Shown here: piece by piece, positions 43,505-52,398 of the stretch
Position numbering within the stretch: the first letter of the stretch is position 1
Layout of the letters: each line of letters begins with the position of its first letter
NCBI RefSeq assembly: GCF_001050235.1
Contig: NZ_DF967972.1
Span: forward strand, 213,378 to 277,377
Reading direction: 5' to 3'
DNA length: 64,000 bases
DNA from: Longilinea arvoryzae
GTDB taxonomy: Bacteria; Chloroflexota; Anaerolineae; Anaerolineales; Anaerolineaceae
Made by a program: the position numbers and the translations under genes
The notes under the pieces: generated by a model
What the model was told of the DNA's origin: nothing
Database searches by the model: none
What the model saw: only the letters and a program-made list of their open reading frames with translations

Positions 43505-44424
43505 TCCGCCTCCTCCGCCGAGCCAAAGCCAACGAAACGCCACTGCATCAGGGTAAAGGCCGCCACCACGATGAACATGACCACTGAGATGGCCGCGCCG
43601 TAACCCAGTTTGAAGGATGAGAATGAGGTCGAATACATGAACATCCCGATGACTTCGGTGGCGTCGCCCGGCCCGCCGCGGGTCAGCACCATCACCTGGT
43701 CGAAGACCAGGAACGAATCGACCACGCCCAGGATGACCAGCATGATGGTCGTGGAACGCAGCAGCGGCACGGTGATGTGCAGAAAGCGCTGGAAAGCATT
43801 GGCGCCGTCGATTTCGGCGCTCTCGTAATATTCCTTGGATAACGACTGCATGGCCGCCAGGTACAGCATGGTGGTAAAACCCAGCCTGCGCCAGATGCCC
43901 AGCGTCATCACGGTGGGCAGCGCCCAGGTGGTATCGGCCAGCCAGTTGAGCCCCTCCAGGCCAAGGGCGCGCAGCACGACATTGACCAGGCCAAAACCGG
44001 GGTTGAACAGCAGGATCCACACCATGGCGGCTGCCACGGTGGGCGTGACCACCGGCAGGAAGAACATGCTGCGCCAGAAGGATTTCCCCAGCAGGAGTTG
44101 ATTGTTGAGCAAAACGGCCAGTACCAGCCCGAGGAAGATGCTCAGTACGGTTACCACCAGGGTGTACTCGCCGGTAACTTTCAACGAATTCCAGAAACGA
44201 TCACTCTGAAACAGGGTAATGAAATTATCGAAGCCGATAAAGGTCTTGATCTTCGACAGGTTATCCCACTTGAACAGGCTCAGGCGGAAAACCTCGGCGA
44301 TCGGGTAGAAATTGAACACCCCCAGAATCACCAGCGACGGCGCCAGGAACAGCAGCGCGGTGGGAATATCGCTGCGCCGCAGGCGGGTGAACCAATTGGG
44401 GGAACTTGCGTATCGAACCTGCAT
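43501..44424 (-). CDS. Sugar ABC transporter permease (MalF-like)
   Basis: This encodes 307 aa with six helices. It starts with a basic loop and LFLAPSLVILGVFNFYPI; the EAA loop is YYESAEIDGANAFQRFLHITVPLL near residue 212. It pairs with the MalG-like subunit below. A 142-bp gap holding a very GC-rich hairpin separates it from the binding-protein gene upstream. Confidence 0.92.
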   Translation of the reverse strand: MQVRYASSPNWFTRLRRSDIPTALLFLAPSLVILGVFNFYPIAEVFRLSLFKWDNLSKIKTFIGFDNFITLFQSDRFWNSLKVTGEYTLVVTVLSIFLGLVLAVLLNNQLLLGKSFWRSMFFLPVVTPTVAAAMVWILLFNPGFGLVNVVLRALGLEGLNWLADTTWALPTVMTLGIWRRLGFTTMLYLAAMQSLSKEYYESAEIDGANAFQRFLHITVPLLRSTTIMLVILGVVDSFLVFDQVMVLTRGGPGDATEVIGMFMYSTSFSSFKLGYGAAISVVMFIVVAAFTLMQWRFVGFGSAEEAE

Positions 44425-44516
44425 GAGTATACGATCCTGTGTCCAGTTTATATGATCTTCGCGTAAAGGACGGTGTTATTTTAGCTGATGAAACGGCGGT
44501 TGGGCCGGAAAAGGAG

Positions 44517-44543
44517 GGGGCGGCGGCCGGCGGCCGCCGCCCC
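44517..44543 (-). terminator. GC-rich hairpin between binding-protein and permease genes
   Basis: A 12-bp stem GGGGCGGCGGCC/GGCCGCCGCCCC with a 3-nt loop is followed on the minus strand by CTCCTTTTCC. This placement often lets more binding-protein mRNA than permease mRNA accumulate, by partial termination or 3'-end protection. Confidence 0.6.
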
Positions 44544-44567
44544 AGGAGAAATGAAACGTCTGCTCGA

Positions 44568-45905
44568 CTACTTCAGCGCGTCATTGACCGCTTTTTCGGC
44601 GGCTGCGAGCGCGTCGGCAGGGGAAGCCTCTCCGAGCAGCGCTTTCTGGATTTCACGTGAGAAAGCTTCGGACACCGCGTAGTACTTGGAGGTGGCCGGA
44701 CGAGTGTGCGCGGTGGCCATGCCCTGGACGAAGGGCAGCATGCGCGGCTCGGTCTCGTTGATCCACTTCAGGTAATCGGCGTTTTCAGCCACCGATTGGC
44801 GCACCGGCAGGAAACCTGTCTTCTGGTCCCATTCCAGCTGAACGTCGGGGCTGGTCAGGTACTGGATGAACTTCCAGGCCGCGTCCTTGTTGGGGGAAGC
44901 ATCGAACATGAAGATATGCTCGCCGCCCACGTTGCTGGCGGTCGTGCCGCCCGCGGGCGCAGGCACCGGTGCGATGCCCCACTGGAAGGGAGCGTCTTTG
45001 CGATAGCCGAACAGCCAGGAGCCGTCGAGCTGCATGCAGGCCTTCTGGTCGCCGAACAGGCCCCAGGGACCCGGTTGAGAACCGTTGCCCTTCAGCATGT
45101 CCGAGACATAAGTCAGCGCTTTCAGGCCCTCGGGGGTGTTGAAGGCGGCGGCGGTATTATCGGCGTTGAGGAACTCACCGCCCGCGGCCCACAGCCAGAC
45201 CTGGAACTGCCAGGTGATGCCTTCACCGGTGGGCTGGGTATAGAATTCGAAGCCGACCACGCCATTGGCCGGATCCTGGCACTGCTTGGCCATGGCCTGC
45301 ATTTCATCCCAGGTGGCAGGAGCCTTTTCGGGATCCAGTCCGGCCTTTTTGAAGAGGTCCTTGTTCCAGATGAGCTGCATGTTATTGGTGCTGACCGGCA
45401 GGGCATAGCGTTTGCCGCCCATGACATCGTAATTGGCCAGCAGCGGGTAGAAATCGTTGATGTTGATATTGGCGTCCGCGGCAACGTAATCGTCCAGGGG
45501 CGCGATGGCGCCGGTTTCAACGAACTGCGGGATGAGGATCAGGTCCAGGGCAACCACGTCGGGGGTGGTGCCGCCGGCGATGGACGTCTGGAGGAGGGTG
45601 GTCATGTCGGCGTAGGGCTGGAAGACCGGCTCGACGACGATATCCGGGTTGGCCGCGTTGAAGCGGTTGACCAGGTCCTTCATCACATCCGCATTCGTGC
45701 CTTCCCAGTTGAACCAGAAGGTCAGCTTGACGGGTTCGGCAGCCGGGGCTGTCGTCGGCGCAGCCGTCGGGGCTTCGGTGGCTGCGGGGGCAGTGGTTGG
45801 TACGGCCGGCGCGGCGGTCGGGGTGGCGGCAGGAGCGCAGGCAGCAAGAACGCCCGCCAGCATGGCGATGACCATCAGCAGCGGGAAAAACTTAGTGGTT
45901 CTCAT
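44568..45905 (-). CDS. Sugar ABC transporter substrate-binding lipoprotein
   Basis: This encodes 445 aa. The signal peptide ends in a LAAC lipobox with the lipidated Cys at about residue 23, then an Ala/Pro/Thr linker, then a family 1 binding domain (VKLTFWFNWEGTNADVMKDLVNRFN, SIAGGTTPDVVALD, ACMQLDGSWLFG). It delivers sugars, probably maltodextrins given the neighbours, to the two permeases. AAGGAG precedes the ATG. It is the first gene of the operon, behind a promoter with two operators. Confidence 0.93.
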   Translation of the reverse strand: MRTTKFFPLLMVIAMLAGVLAACAPAATPTAAPAVPTTAPAATEAPTAAPTTAPAAEPVKLTFWFNWEGTNADVMKDLVNRFNAANPDIVVEPVFQPYADMTTLLQTSIAGGTTPDVVALDLILIPQFVETGAIAPLDDYVAADANININDFYPLLANYDVMGGKRYALPVSTNNMQLIWNKDLFKKAGLDPEKAPATWDEMQAMAKQCQDPANGVVGFEFYTQPTGEGITWQFQVWLWAAGGEFLNADNTAAAFNTPEGLKALTYVSDMLKGNGSQPGPWGLFGDQKACMQLDGSWLFGYRKDAPFQWGIAPVPAPAGGTTASNVGGEHIFMFDASPNKDAAWKFIQYLTSPDVQLEWDQKTGFLPVRQSVAENADYLKWINETEPRMLPFVQGMATAHTRPATSKYYAVSEAFSREIQKALLGEASPADALAAAEKAVNDALK

Positions 45906-45936
45906 GACATTCTCCTTAAAGGGATAGCGAGGGATA

Positions 45937-45961
45937 TAAACCGGTTTACTAAACCGGTTTA
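45937..45961 (-). promoter_or_regulatory. Paired LacI-type operators
   Basis: Two perfect 12-bp palindromes TAAACCGGTTTA at 45937-45948 and 45950-45961, separated by one base, immediately downstream of the -10 of the operon promoter. The central CG and AAAC/GTTT halves fit LacI-family operators. Confidence 0.85.
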
Positions 45962-45990
45962 ATTATAGGGCGATTCCAGATCAGAGTCAA
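45962..45990 (-). promoter_or_regulatory. Strong sigma-70-type promoter of the maltodextrin operon
   Basis: On the minus strand TTGACT (45985-45990), 17 bp, TATAAT (45962-45967). The -10 abuts the first operator, so a bound repressor would cover the start point. Confidence 0.88.
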
Positions 45991-46140
45991 TAGGGAAAAT
46001 CCGGCCCGGGCATACAATTGACCTGCAATAATTCCATTCGTTTATGCTATGATGAAATCACATCTTCTTATCTGTAACCTGCCGGTAATCATCTTTCGAA
46101 TGGACCATTGCTGCCGCATGGATGCCCGAGGGGAGGCGGC

Positions 46141-47022
46141 GTGTTCTTCGAGAACCTGCTGCCCGCGCTGGCGTGGCTGGCGTCGGCGGCGATTCCTGTT
46201 CTTGTCCTCTGGCGCCGGAAACAGCCGCGAGGCGGGCTGATCGTGTGGAGCCTGCTTGCTGGCCTGCTGATGTGCGCGGCCTTCTGGATGGCGAATAATC
46301 ACCCTGATTTGAACAATTGGACCGCCTGGCAGTCGACCCTGATGCGCTGGTCGACTTTCGGGCTGGCCCCCACCCTGGCGGTAGCCTGCATCGCGCGGTT
46401 GCTGGGCCCGCCGGTCGGATCTTCGCGTACAATCCTGAACGCCCTGGCCGCCCTTGGGTTGGCGCTGCTGCTGGCGTTGCAAATGTTTTTCACCAGCCTG
46501 TGGGATGTAGCCACGGACGGCATCGGCGAGCCGCTCCTGCTGTGGGTCGTCAACCTGGCGGCGTTGCTGTCTGCCCTGGCGCTGTTGTTCCGCGCACCGG
46601 GAGCGCGCAAGGCATGGGCGTTGATCCTCCTGGTCGGTTTACCCCTGCTGATGGCCGCTTCGGCGCGGCTGGCCAGCCGTCCACCCGGCCAGGAATGGGG
46701 GTACATGCCCGGCGTTCTGACCGAACGAAGCGCGGCGGTCATCGACGACGCCATCCAGCGCTACCACGCGCGCCAGGGCCGCTACCCGGCGCAGTTGAGC
46801 GACCTGACGCCGCGCGATCTGCTCTTCCTGCCCCGCCAGTACATCCTGCCGGGTTGGGAATGGTGCTTCGCCGGCGGCGCCGGTGGTTTTCGTTTTGGTT
46901 ACATGGATCGCGAGTACTTTTCCTCGCCGCGAGAAGTGAAGATTGTATCCGAGGCCGGCGCGCTGTCTGTGCCGGCCTGGAACTGTCCGCTGGAGGAGGT
47001 GAGCGATGGGCTGGCTCCGTGA
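46141..47022 (+). CDS. Membrane protein with C-terminal domain, paralogue A
   Basis: This encodes 293 aa. About five helices in the first 185 residues are followed by an outside domain with MPGVLTERSAAVIDDAIQRYHARQGRYPAQLSDLTPRDLLFLPRQYILPGWEWCF, in which the RYPxxLSDL segment resembles a pilin-like (type II secretion G) fold used in many surface proteins. It shares this domain and a similar helix pattern with the gene at 47542. The GTG at 46141 is chosen because GAGGGGAGG lies before it. Role unknown. Confidence 0.72.
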   Translation: MFFENLLPALAWLASAAIPVLVLWRRKQPRGGLIVWSLLAGLLMCAAFWMANNHPDLNNWTAWQSTLMRWSTFGLAPTLAVACIARLLGPPVGSSRTILNALAALGLALLLALQMFFTSLWDVATDGIGEPLLLWVVNLAALLSALALLFRAPGARKAWALILLVGLPLLMAASARLASRPPGQEWGYMPGVLTERSAAVIDDAIQRYHARQGRYPAQLSDLTPRDLLFLPRQYILPGWEWCFAGGAGGFRFGYMDREYFSSPREVKIVSEAGALSVPAWNCPLEEVSDGLAP

Positions 47023-47545
47023 ACACCTGACGCTCGTGCGCCTGTGCGTGCTGGCGCTGTTGATCATCGCGCTGCTGGGACCCTGGGTCTATGAAAATCT
47101 CAGCGTCCCGGACGAGTACGACTGTGCCCCGTCGCTGGTGCGCATCCGCCCCGGCTTCTGCGGCGACCCGATGTCCGGCTGGTTCGTCATGGGCTACTTC
47201 GGTGTGGGATTCTTCGGCGTGCTGTGGGCGCTGCTCAGCGGGGCGACCACCTTTCAGGAAGCCGGGCCCAACCTGATCGCCGGGCTGGTCTGGCTGCCCG
47301 TCCTGCCGCTGCTCAGTTCGCTGCTGCTATTGTGGCGCGGTGAGCGCCCGCGTCTGAAGGGTGCTCACATGGTGGCCCTGCTGCTGATGATTGGCCTGAC
47401 CCTGGTATTCATCATCGCCGAGGACCCGACCGTGGTCAGCATCCACATGTGGGGGCCGTGGCTTTTTCTCGCGGCGCTGGCCGCCGGGCTGGCCGTGGAG
47501 AGCGTCACGGCATTCCGATCCCGATCCGGCGCGGAGGCAGCATGA
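47006..47545 (+). CDS. Four-TM membrane protein between two paralogues
   Basis: This encodes 179 aa with about four hydrophobic helices and a Cys pair (DYDCAPSLVRIRPGFCGDP) in the first outside loop. It overlaps the gene before by 17 bp and the gene after by 4 bp (ATGA), so the three are one translation unit. No family is recognised; similar small proteins accompany these paralogues only by position here. Confidence 0.7.
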   Translation: MGWLREHLTLVRLCVLALLIIALLGPWVYENLSVPDEYDCAPSLVRIRPGFCGDPMSGWFVMGYFGVGFFGVLWALLSGATTFQEAGPNLIAGLVWLPVLPLLSSLLLLWRGERPRLKGAHMVALLLMIGLTLVFIIAEDPTVVSIHMWGPWLFLAALAAGLAVESVTAFRSRSGAEAA

Positions 47546-48426
47546 TCTTCGCAGAAGTACCTACCGAACTCACCCTGTTGGCGATCATCGCAATTGCGCT
47601 GTTGCTGGTCTGGTTCTGGAAACGACCCGGCAGCGGGTTCCTGGCGCTGTGCGGCTTTTCCATCCTGTTGATGGTTGTGAGCATCGCAATCGAAGATGCC
47701 CACCCCGATCTGAGACCCTTCCCGGGATGGCAAGGGTTTCTCATCCTGTGTGGAACTTTCTTCCTCGCGCCTTCGCTGGCAATCGCCTGCGCGGCGCGCC
47801 TGTTCAGCCTGCCCGCAGGCCCACGCCGCACCGCGATCAACGTGTTCATTGCCATCCTGCTGCTGGCGCTGGTGGGCGTGAAAATGTTCTTCGCCAGCCT
47901 GTGGGATGTGGCCCTGGATGGTCTCTCCGGTCCGTTTCTGAAGATCCTCGTCGGGGTGGCTGCCGTGCTCTCAGCCCTGGCGATGCTCATCGGGGCGCCG
48001 GGTTGGCGTAAGGCTCTGGCGCTGATCATCCTGGCCACACTGCCTTTGATGAACGTTTCCATTGAGTTGGCATCTCACGCGCCGAACGGGGGTTGGGGGC
48101 GCATGCCAGGTATCCTGACCGAGCGCAGCGCAGCCGTAATCGATAAAGCCATCCTGCGTTATCACGACCGCACCGGCGGCTACCCGGCCGAATTGAGCGA
48201 CCTCAGGCCGCGTGAATTGCTCATTATGCCCCACCAGTACATCCTGCAGAGCTGGGAGTGGTGCTACACTGGCGACCAACAGGGCTACCGCTTCGGTTAC
48301 ATATACCGCGATTTCTTTGGCAGGCCGCAATCGCCGAAGATCGTGGCCGAGGTGGGCTCGCCGCCCGAGCAAGACTGGTACTGCCCGATCGATGCGGGCA
48401 GTATTGCGCCGGCTGCTCGCAATTAA
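47542..48426 (+). CDS. Membrane protein with C-terminal domain, paralogue C
   Basis: This encodes 294 aa. It aligns by eye with the protein at 46141: KMFFASLWDVALDGLSGPFL against QMFFTSLWDVATDGIGEPLL, and MPGILTERSAAVIDKAILRYH against MPGVLTERSAAVIDDAIQRYH, so the pair arose by tandem duplication. Five helices precede the outside domain, which ends with a CP motif near the C-terminus. Function unknown. GCGGAGG precedes the ATG. Confidence 0.75.
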   Translation: MIFAEVPTELTLLAIIAIALLLVWFWKRPGSGFLALCGFSILLMVVSIAIEDAHPDLRPFPGWQGFLILCGTFFLAPSLAIACAARLFSLPAGPRRTAINVFIAILLLALVGVKMFFASLWDVALDGLSGPFLKILVGVAAVLSALAMLIGAPGWRKALALIILATLPLMNVSIELASHAPNGGWGRMPGILTERSAAVIDKAILRYHDRTGGYPAELSDLRPRELLIMPHQYILQSWEWCYTGDQQGYRFGYIYRDFFGRPQSPKIVAEVGSPPEQDWYCPIDAGSIAPAARN

Positions 48427-48494
48427 GTCCAGGCGCCCGTCCAGGAAAAAAAACACCGCCGGGCGAAATGGGCTGCCCGACCCGTTTGAAGGAT

Positions 48495-49748
48495 TTATCC
48501 CGCAAAAAGCCAGTGCGAAAAGAGCACCAGCAGGTACGCCTGCAGGGGCAGGGATATTCCCAGGATCAGACGATCCACCCAGGGACGTTTGCCCCACACG
48601 GCCAACAACAGGGTACAGGGGATCAATCCCAACGCGAAACGGCGCATCGATACTGGATTGCTGCTCACCAGCGGCATCAACAGCGCCAGAAAAGTATACC
48701 AACCAAAAGAGGGGCGAAATTTCAGAAAAACGATCACCACGAGGGGAATCAAAATCACCAGTGCGAAGGTATCCATCAAATAATAGATGCTGCCGACCTG
48801 ACCCGAGAGGATGTTTCCACTCGGTTTGTGCATGGCAATGATATTCTGAACCAGTTGGATAAACCAGTCCAAATTGATTTTTCGGTTCCAATCGGTTTCG
48901 GCATGTAAAAAGGCAAACGGCGTCCCAAATTTCTGGTACAGAAAAACCATATAGGCGATCAACCCTGAAGTCGAAAATAAACAAGCCAGAATGCCTTTCC
49001 GGGCTTTGGGTAATTGCTTAAGGTCCATTAACAGCAGAGCCGCCTGTGCCCGCAACCTCCAGGGTTTGGGGATGAATCGGATATCCTGCTGCCATAAAGC
49101 TTCGAAGAAGATAAAAACGGTGACAAGGATACCCGGCAATCGTGTCGCCGAAGCCAGCGCGCCGGCGAGTGCAGCCGGGATCCATTTCCCGTTTCGGGCG
49201 TAGTAAAAGCAGGCCACCACAAACAGGACGAAGATGCTCTCGGAATAGACCGTGGAGAAAAAGAATGCTGCCGGCGCTGCCGCAAGGTAAAAAACGGCCC
49301 GTCCGGCGGTCTCGGAATCGAATTCTTGCCTGGCGAGCGCGTAGAAATAGAACAGGGCAATCAAAAACGCGCCATTCGAAATCCACAGGCCCGAGGTCCA
49401 AATGTTCCCGGTAACGAGAGAAGCCAACCGGATAAGAAGCGGATAGAGCGGAAAGAAGGCTGTGGATTTGAGATCATACCCAAAGCGGGCGATCCCAAGA
49501 TACCAGCCGGTGTCCCAGCGCAGCAGCCCGTCCGCGATCAGGTTGCGCGGGTTGTAGCGCCAGAATTTCTCGGCACTCGGGACGGATAACTGGGCCATCG
49601 AAAAATAAGTGATGACCAGCACCATCAGGCGGGTTACGCCGAAAGCAATCAGCACTGCCGCCACGCATCTCCAATCGATTTTTCGGATCCATTTTTTGAT
49701 GAAAACCAGCAGATTATTGCCAAAGGTTCGGATCATCCATTTTTCCAT
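48495..49748 (-). CDS. PIG-V/PIG-M-like membrane glycosyltransferase
   Basis: This encodes 417 aa with about ten helices. RWDTGWYLGIARFGY and FFPLYPLLIR in the first quarter are the conserved motifs of the PIG-V mannosyltransferase family, with the catalytic Asp in the RWD loop. Bacterial members use polyprenyl-phosphate mannose or similar donors to modify envelope glycans or proteins; the acceptor is unknown. The start at 49748 has no good ribosome-binding site, and an ATG 4 codons later is equally possible. Confidence 0.8.
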   Translation of the reverse strand: MEKWMIRTFGNNLLVFIKKWIRKIDWRCVAAVLIAFGVTRLMVLVITYFSMAQLSVPSAEKFWRYNPRNLIADGLLRWDTGWYLGIARFGYDLKSTAFFPLYPLLIRLASLVTGNIWTSGLWISNGAFLIALFYFYALARQEFDSETAGRAVFYLAAAPAAFFFSTVYSESIFVLFVVACFYYARNGKWIPAALAGALASATRLPGILVTVFIFFEALWQQDIRFIPKPWRLRAQAALLLMDLKQLPKARKGILACLFSTSGLIAYMVFLYQKFGTPFAFLHAETDWNRKINLDWFIQLVQNIIAMHKPSGNILSGQVGSIYYLMDTFALVILIPLVVIVFLKFRPSFGWYTFLALLMPLVSSNPVSMRRFALGLIPCTLLLAVWGKRPWVDRLILGISLPLQAYLLVLFSHWLFAG

Positions 49749-49943
49749 TCAGTGGATTTTACGCTGCGGGCTAGGCAGAATCAGCGCCCGTATTGTTTTA
49801 CCATAGCCTAGCCAAAACCCGGGGCAAACCCTGGAACGAAATTTTCCAGGCTGCGTCGCCGCTACCGGCGCGAGCGTCGCCCCCATCTACCAGTCACGCC
49901 GGGCAGCGCTTTGCCGGGCGCGCAGGCCGCTGGGTTACCCGCG

Positions 49944-50318
49944 TCAGGATTGAGTCGAACTCTTTTTCGAACTGCCCGATTCGATCTCCAGGTGAAAACG
50001 GTGCAGGAATCGGTGGAAGATCGGCGCGAACAGCACACCTGCAACCAGGAGGAAAACCAGGCCGGAGTAGAGGGCGTAGAATCCCGCAAAGAGCTTGCCG
50101 GCGGTAGTTCGTAACGGATTGACCGGCCCCATCCCGCCGAGGATCATGGCCGCGTTGACGAAGGCATCGATCCAGGACAAACCCTCGAAAACATGATAAC
50201 CGGCCATGCCAATGGCAATAGACCCGAGGATGATCAGGAAGGCAATCGAGCTGAAACGGGCCAACCGTCGAAGATAGGCAGATCGCGGAAGCAGGGGCTG
50301 TCGATGATGCTCAAACAT
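49944..50318 (-). CDS. Two-TM channel-like membrane protein
   Basis: This encodes 124 aa. Two helices (about 23-45 and 75-103) flank a short segment SWIDAFVNAAMILGGMGPVNPL that looks like the pore helix and filter of two-TM potassium channels (GMGP where GYG is usual). The tail is basic with repeated His-Arg-Phe. Whether it conducts ions is unknown. The ATG at 50318 is the first Met before the helices; the longer frame upstream is rejected. The 50319-50646 gap holds only a GGGG/CCCC hairpin near 50560 and the E2 ribosome-binding site. Confidence 0.6.
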   Translation of the reverse strand: MFEHHRQPLLPRSAYLRRLARFSSIAFLIILGSIAIGMAGYHVFEGLSWIDAFVNAAMILGGMGPVNPLRTTAGKLFAGFYALYSGLVFLLVAGVLFAPIFHRFLHRFHLEIESGSSKKSSTQS

Positions 50319-50646
50319 CGGATTCCAGACCTTTCCAGTAGAGCCAGGCCGGCGGATCGCGCGCATCCCTGGATGACTCCACATAAGGATTTTGTAGCAT
50401 AAATATGAGGAAATGTACATCCTGTCCAAATCGCAACTTTCCGACTGAGCCGTTTCTTGCCGGTTGGCGGAAGCCCATAAAACAGGTTGTGATTTTGTAA
50501 ACCCTGCAAACTGGTAAAACCTGTGCAACGGAATAGAATAAATCAAGAGACCCTATGAAAAAAAGGGGCCGTTCACCCCTGTCGTTCCCCTGATCCACAT
50601 TTTGAAAAGGCCCGCCCCCGCCGGAGGAAGGATTGGAGATAACCCC

Positions 50647-51447
50647 ATGACTGGAAAACATTTCCACGAAATCCTCTATCCATCCAGTCGCCAGTTGACC
50701 TTCGACATGGGCAAGATCGGCCTGGGGAAGCACCACGTCAAGGCGCTGCTCGAAGTCGACGTCACGGACGCCTGGACGGCAGTCCGGGAAAGCCGGCGTA
50801 CCAGCCGCAAGATTTCGTTCACGGCCTGGCTGTTGAAGGTCATCGCCGACTGCGCAGCCCATCACCCGCCGGTGGCCGGGCTCAACCAGGCGGCCCGGGG
50901 CCGGGTGGTGGTCTTTGACGACATCGACCTCTCGATCGTGGTCGAAAAAGAAGTCAACGGCGCACTGGTGCCGCTGCCGTATGTGATCCGCAAGGCAGAC
51001 CAGAAAACGATCTTCCAGATTCAGGACGAAATCGAAGCCGCCAAAGGCCAGCCCATCCAGGGGGAAAAGAACTATGTGCTGGGTGATGAGGGCGGCCCAA
51101 CCTACCTGAAATGGTTTACCCGCCTGCCGCAGTGGCTGCGCCTGATCCTGTTTCGCATCTACCTCAGCGACCCGCAGCGCGTCAAGAACGCCATGGGCAC
51201 CATCATGGTCACCACCGTGGGCATGCTGGGCCACACCCGGGGCTGGATCATGCCCACCAGCATCCACCCGTTGTGCCTGGCATTCGGATCGCTCAACGAG
51301 CAGCCCGCCGTGCGCGGCGGCGAGATCCAGAAGCGCAGCATCCTGCACCTGACCGTGCTGATCGACCATGACGTGACCGACGGCATGCCGGCCGCGCGCT
51401 TCGTGGACGACCTGGTGCGAAAAATGGAAAGCGGTTTTGGGTTGTGA
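50647..51447 (+). CDS. Stand-alone 2-oxo acid dehydrogenase acyltransferase (E2) catalytic domain
   Basis: This encodes 266 aa, matching only the catalytic (CAT-like) domain of E2 subunits with no lipoyl or peripheral-subunit domain. LTVLIDHDVTDGMPAARFVDDL near the C-terminus holds the catalytic His and Asp (H-x3-DG type). An insert around YLKWFTRLPQWLRLILFRIYL is rich in hydrophobic and basic residues and is unusual for E2. Such single-domain proteins may be acyltransferases outside the dehydrogenase complex. GGAGG lies upstream of the ATG; other 2-oxo acid genes are absent. Confidence 0.82.
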   Translation: MTGKHFHEILYPSSRQLTFDMGKIGLGKHHVKALLEVDVTDAWTAVRESRRTSRKISFTAWLLKVIADCAAHHPPVAGLNQAARGRVVVFDDIDLSIVVEKEVNGALVPLPYVIRKADQKTIFQIQDEIEAAKGQPIQGEKNYVLGDEGGPTYLKWFTRLPQWLRLILFRIYLSDPQRVKNAMGTIMVTTVGMLGHTRGWIMPTSIHPLCLAFGSLNEQPAVRGGEIQKRSILHLTVLIDHDVTDGMPAARFVDDLVRKMESGFGL

Positions 51448-51453
51448 GAGATC

Positions 51454-52164
51454 TTACCAGATGCCCGGCAGCAGCCGGTAAGGGACCTGCGCCGAATACT
51501 CTTGATACCCAGGCAGTCTGGCGCGCAGGGTACGGTCTTCCAGCGCGGTGCGGATCACGAACAGGATCACCACTAACCCGGCGGGGATCAGCGCCCACAG
51601 CGAACCCAGCAGCAGCGGCGTGACCGAATAATATAAGATCATGCCGACGTAACCCGGATGGCGCACATATTGATAGGGTCCACTGCTGCATACGGTATGT
51701 CCCCGGTCGAACTGCATGCGCACGTCCGTGGAGAAAAAGCGGTTGACGGACATGGCCCAGATCTCCAGGCCGCAGCCCAGGAGAAAGAGGAGCACCCCAA
51801 CCAGGTGCCAGGCCAGCCCGTAGCCTGCCGTCCAGCGCCAGCGGAAATCCAATCCGGCGACCAGATACAGGCTCAGGAAGGTTGCCAGGAGCAGCCGGGT
51901 CAGCGTTCGATCCCACGCCTCAGTGTTCTCCTTCCGGCTGCCGCGCTCGGCCAGCACCTCGAGCGGCATGAAAAACGCCCCGCAGAGCTGGATCAGCGCC
52001 ATGAGGACCACATACACCCAGGCAAATGGCCAGTCGGCGCTGCCGGCCGACAGGAAGAGCAGCAGGGCGATCAGGCTGTCGAAGAACAGCATATAACCGA
52101 CGCGGCGGAAGACGTTGCGCCGGGTTTGCGGCGGAAGACTGGCAAGCTCTTTGAACCTAAACAT
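51454..52164 (-). CDS. Isoprenylcysteine-carboxylmethyltransferase-family protein
   Basis: This encodes 236 aa with about five helices. RGHTVCSSGPYQYVRHPGYVGMILYYSVTPLLLGS near residue 155 is the conserved SAM-binding block of ICMT/PEMT-type membrane methyltransferases (RHPxYxG). The substrate may be a lipid or an isoprenoid cysteine; unknown here. The ATG at 52164 is chosen over one 27 codons upstream because the extension has no helix and no ribosome-binding site. It is convergent with the E2 gene, 6 bp apart. Confidence 0.85.
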   Translation of the reverse strand: MFRFKELASLPPQTRRNVFRRVGYMLFFDSLIALLLFLSAGSADWPFAWVYVVLMALIQLCGAFFMPLEVLAERGSRKENTEAWDRTLTRLLLATFLSLYLVAGLDFRWRWTAGYGLAWHLVGVLLFLLGCGLEIWAMSVNRFFSTDVRMQFDRGHTVCSSGPYQYVRHPGYVGMILYYSVTPLLLGSLWALIPAGLVVILFVIRTALEDRTLRARLPGYQEYSAQVPYRLLPGIW

Positions 52165-52324
52165 GGTTTCATCCGGCTTGGAGAAAGGGATCGACAAATT
52201 CAGTATAGGCCGTTTGGAAAAAAACAAACGAAATTCCAGCGGCACTCATCCTTCAGCATTCATCCTTCTGCAATCCGGTCCTTTTGTTGTTACGGGTGTG
52301 GCAAAGCATACATCGCCATGATTA

Positions 52325-52373
52325 AAAGATCGGAGCTGCTCTGGCGGATATTCCGATCCGGTTGGGCAGCTCC
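52325..52373 (-). terminator. Probable terminator of the ferritin-like gene
   Basis: An 8-bp stem GGAGCTGC/GCAGCTCC (52332-52339, 52366-52373) encloses a 26-nt loop; on the minus strand it is followed by GATCTTTTAATC. Confidence 0.45.
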
Positions 52374-52398
52374 TTCGGGTGCTCAGGCTCTGATCGAG

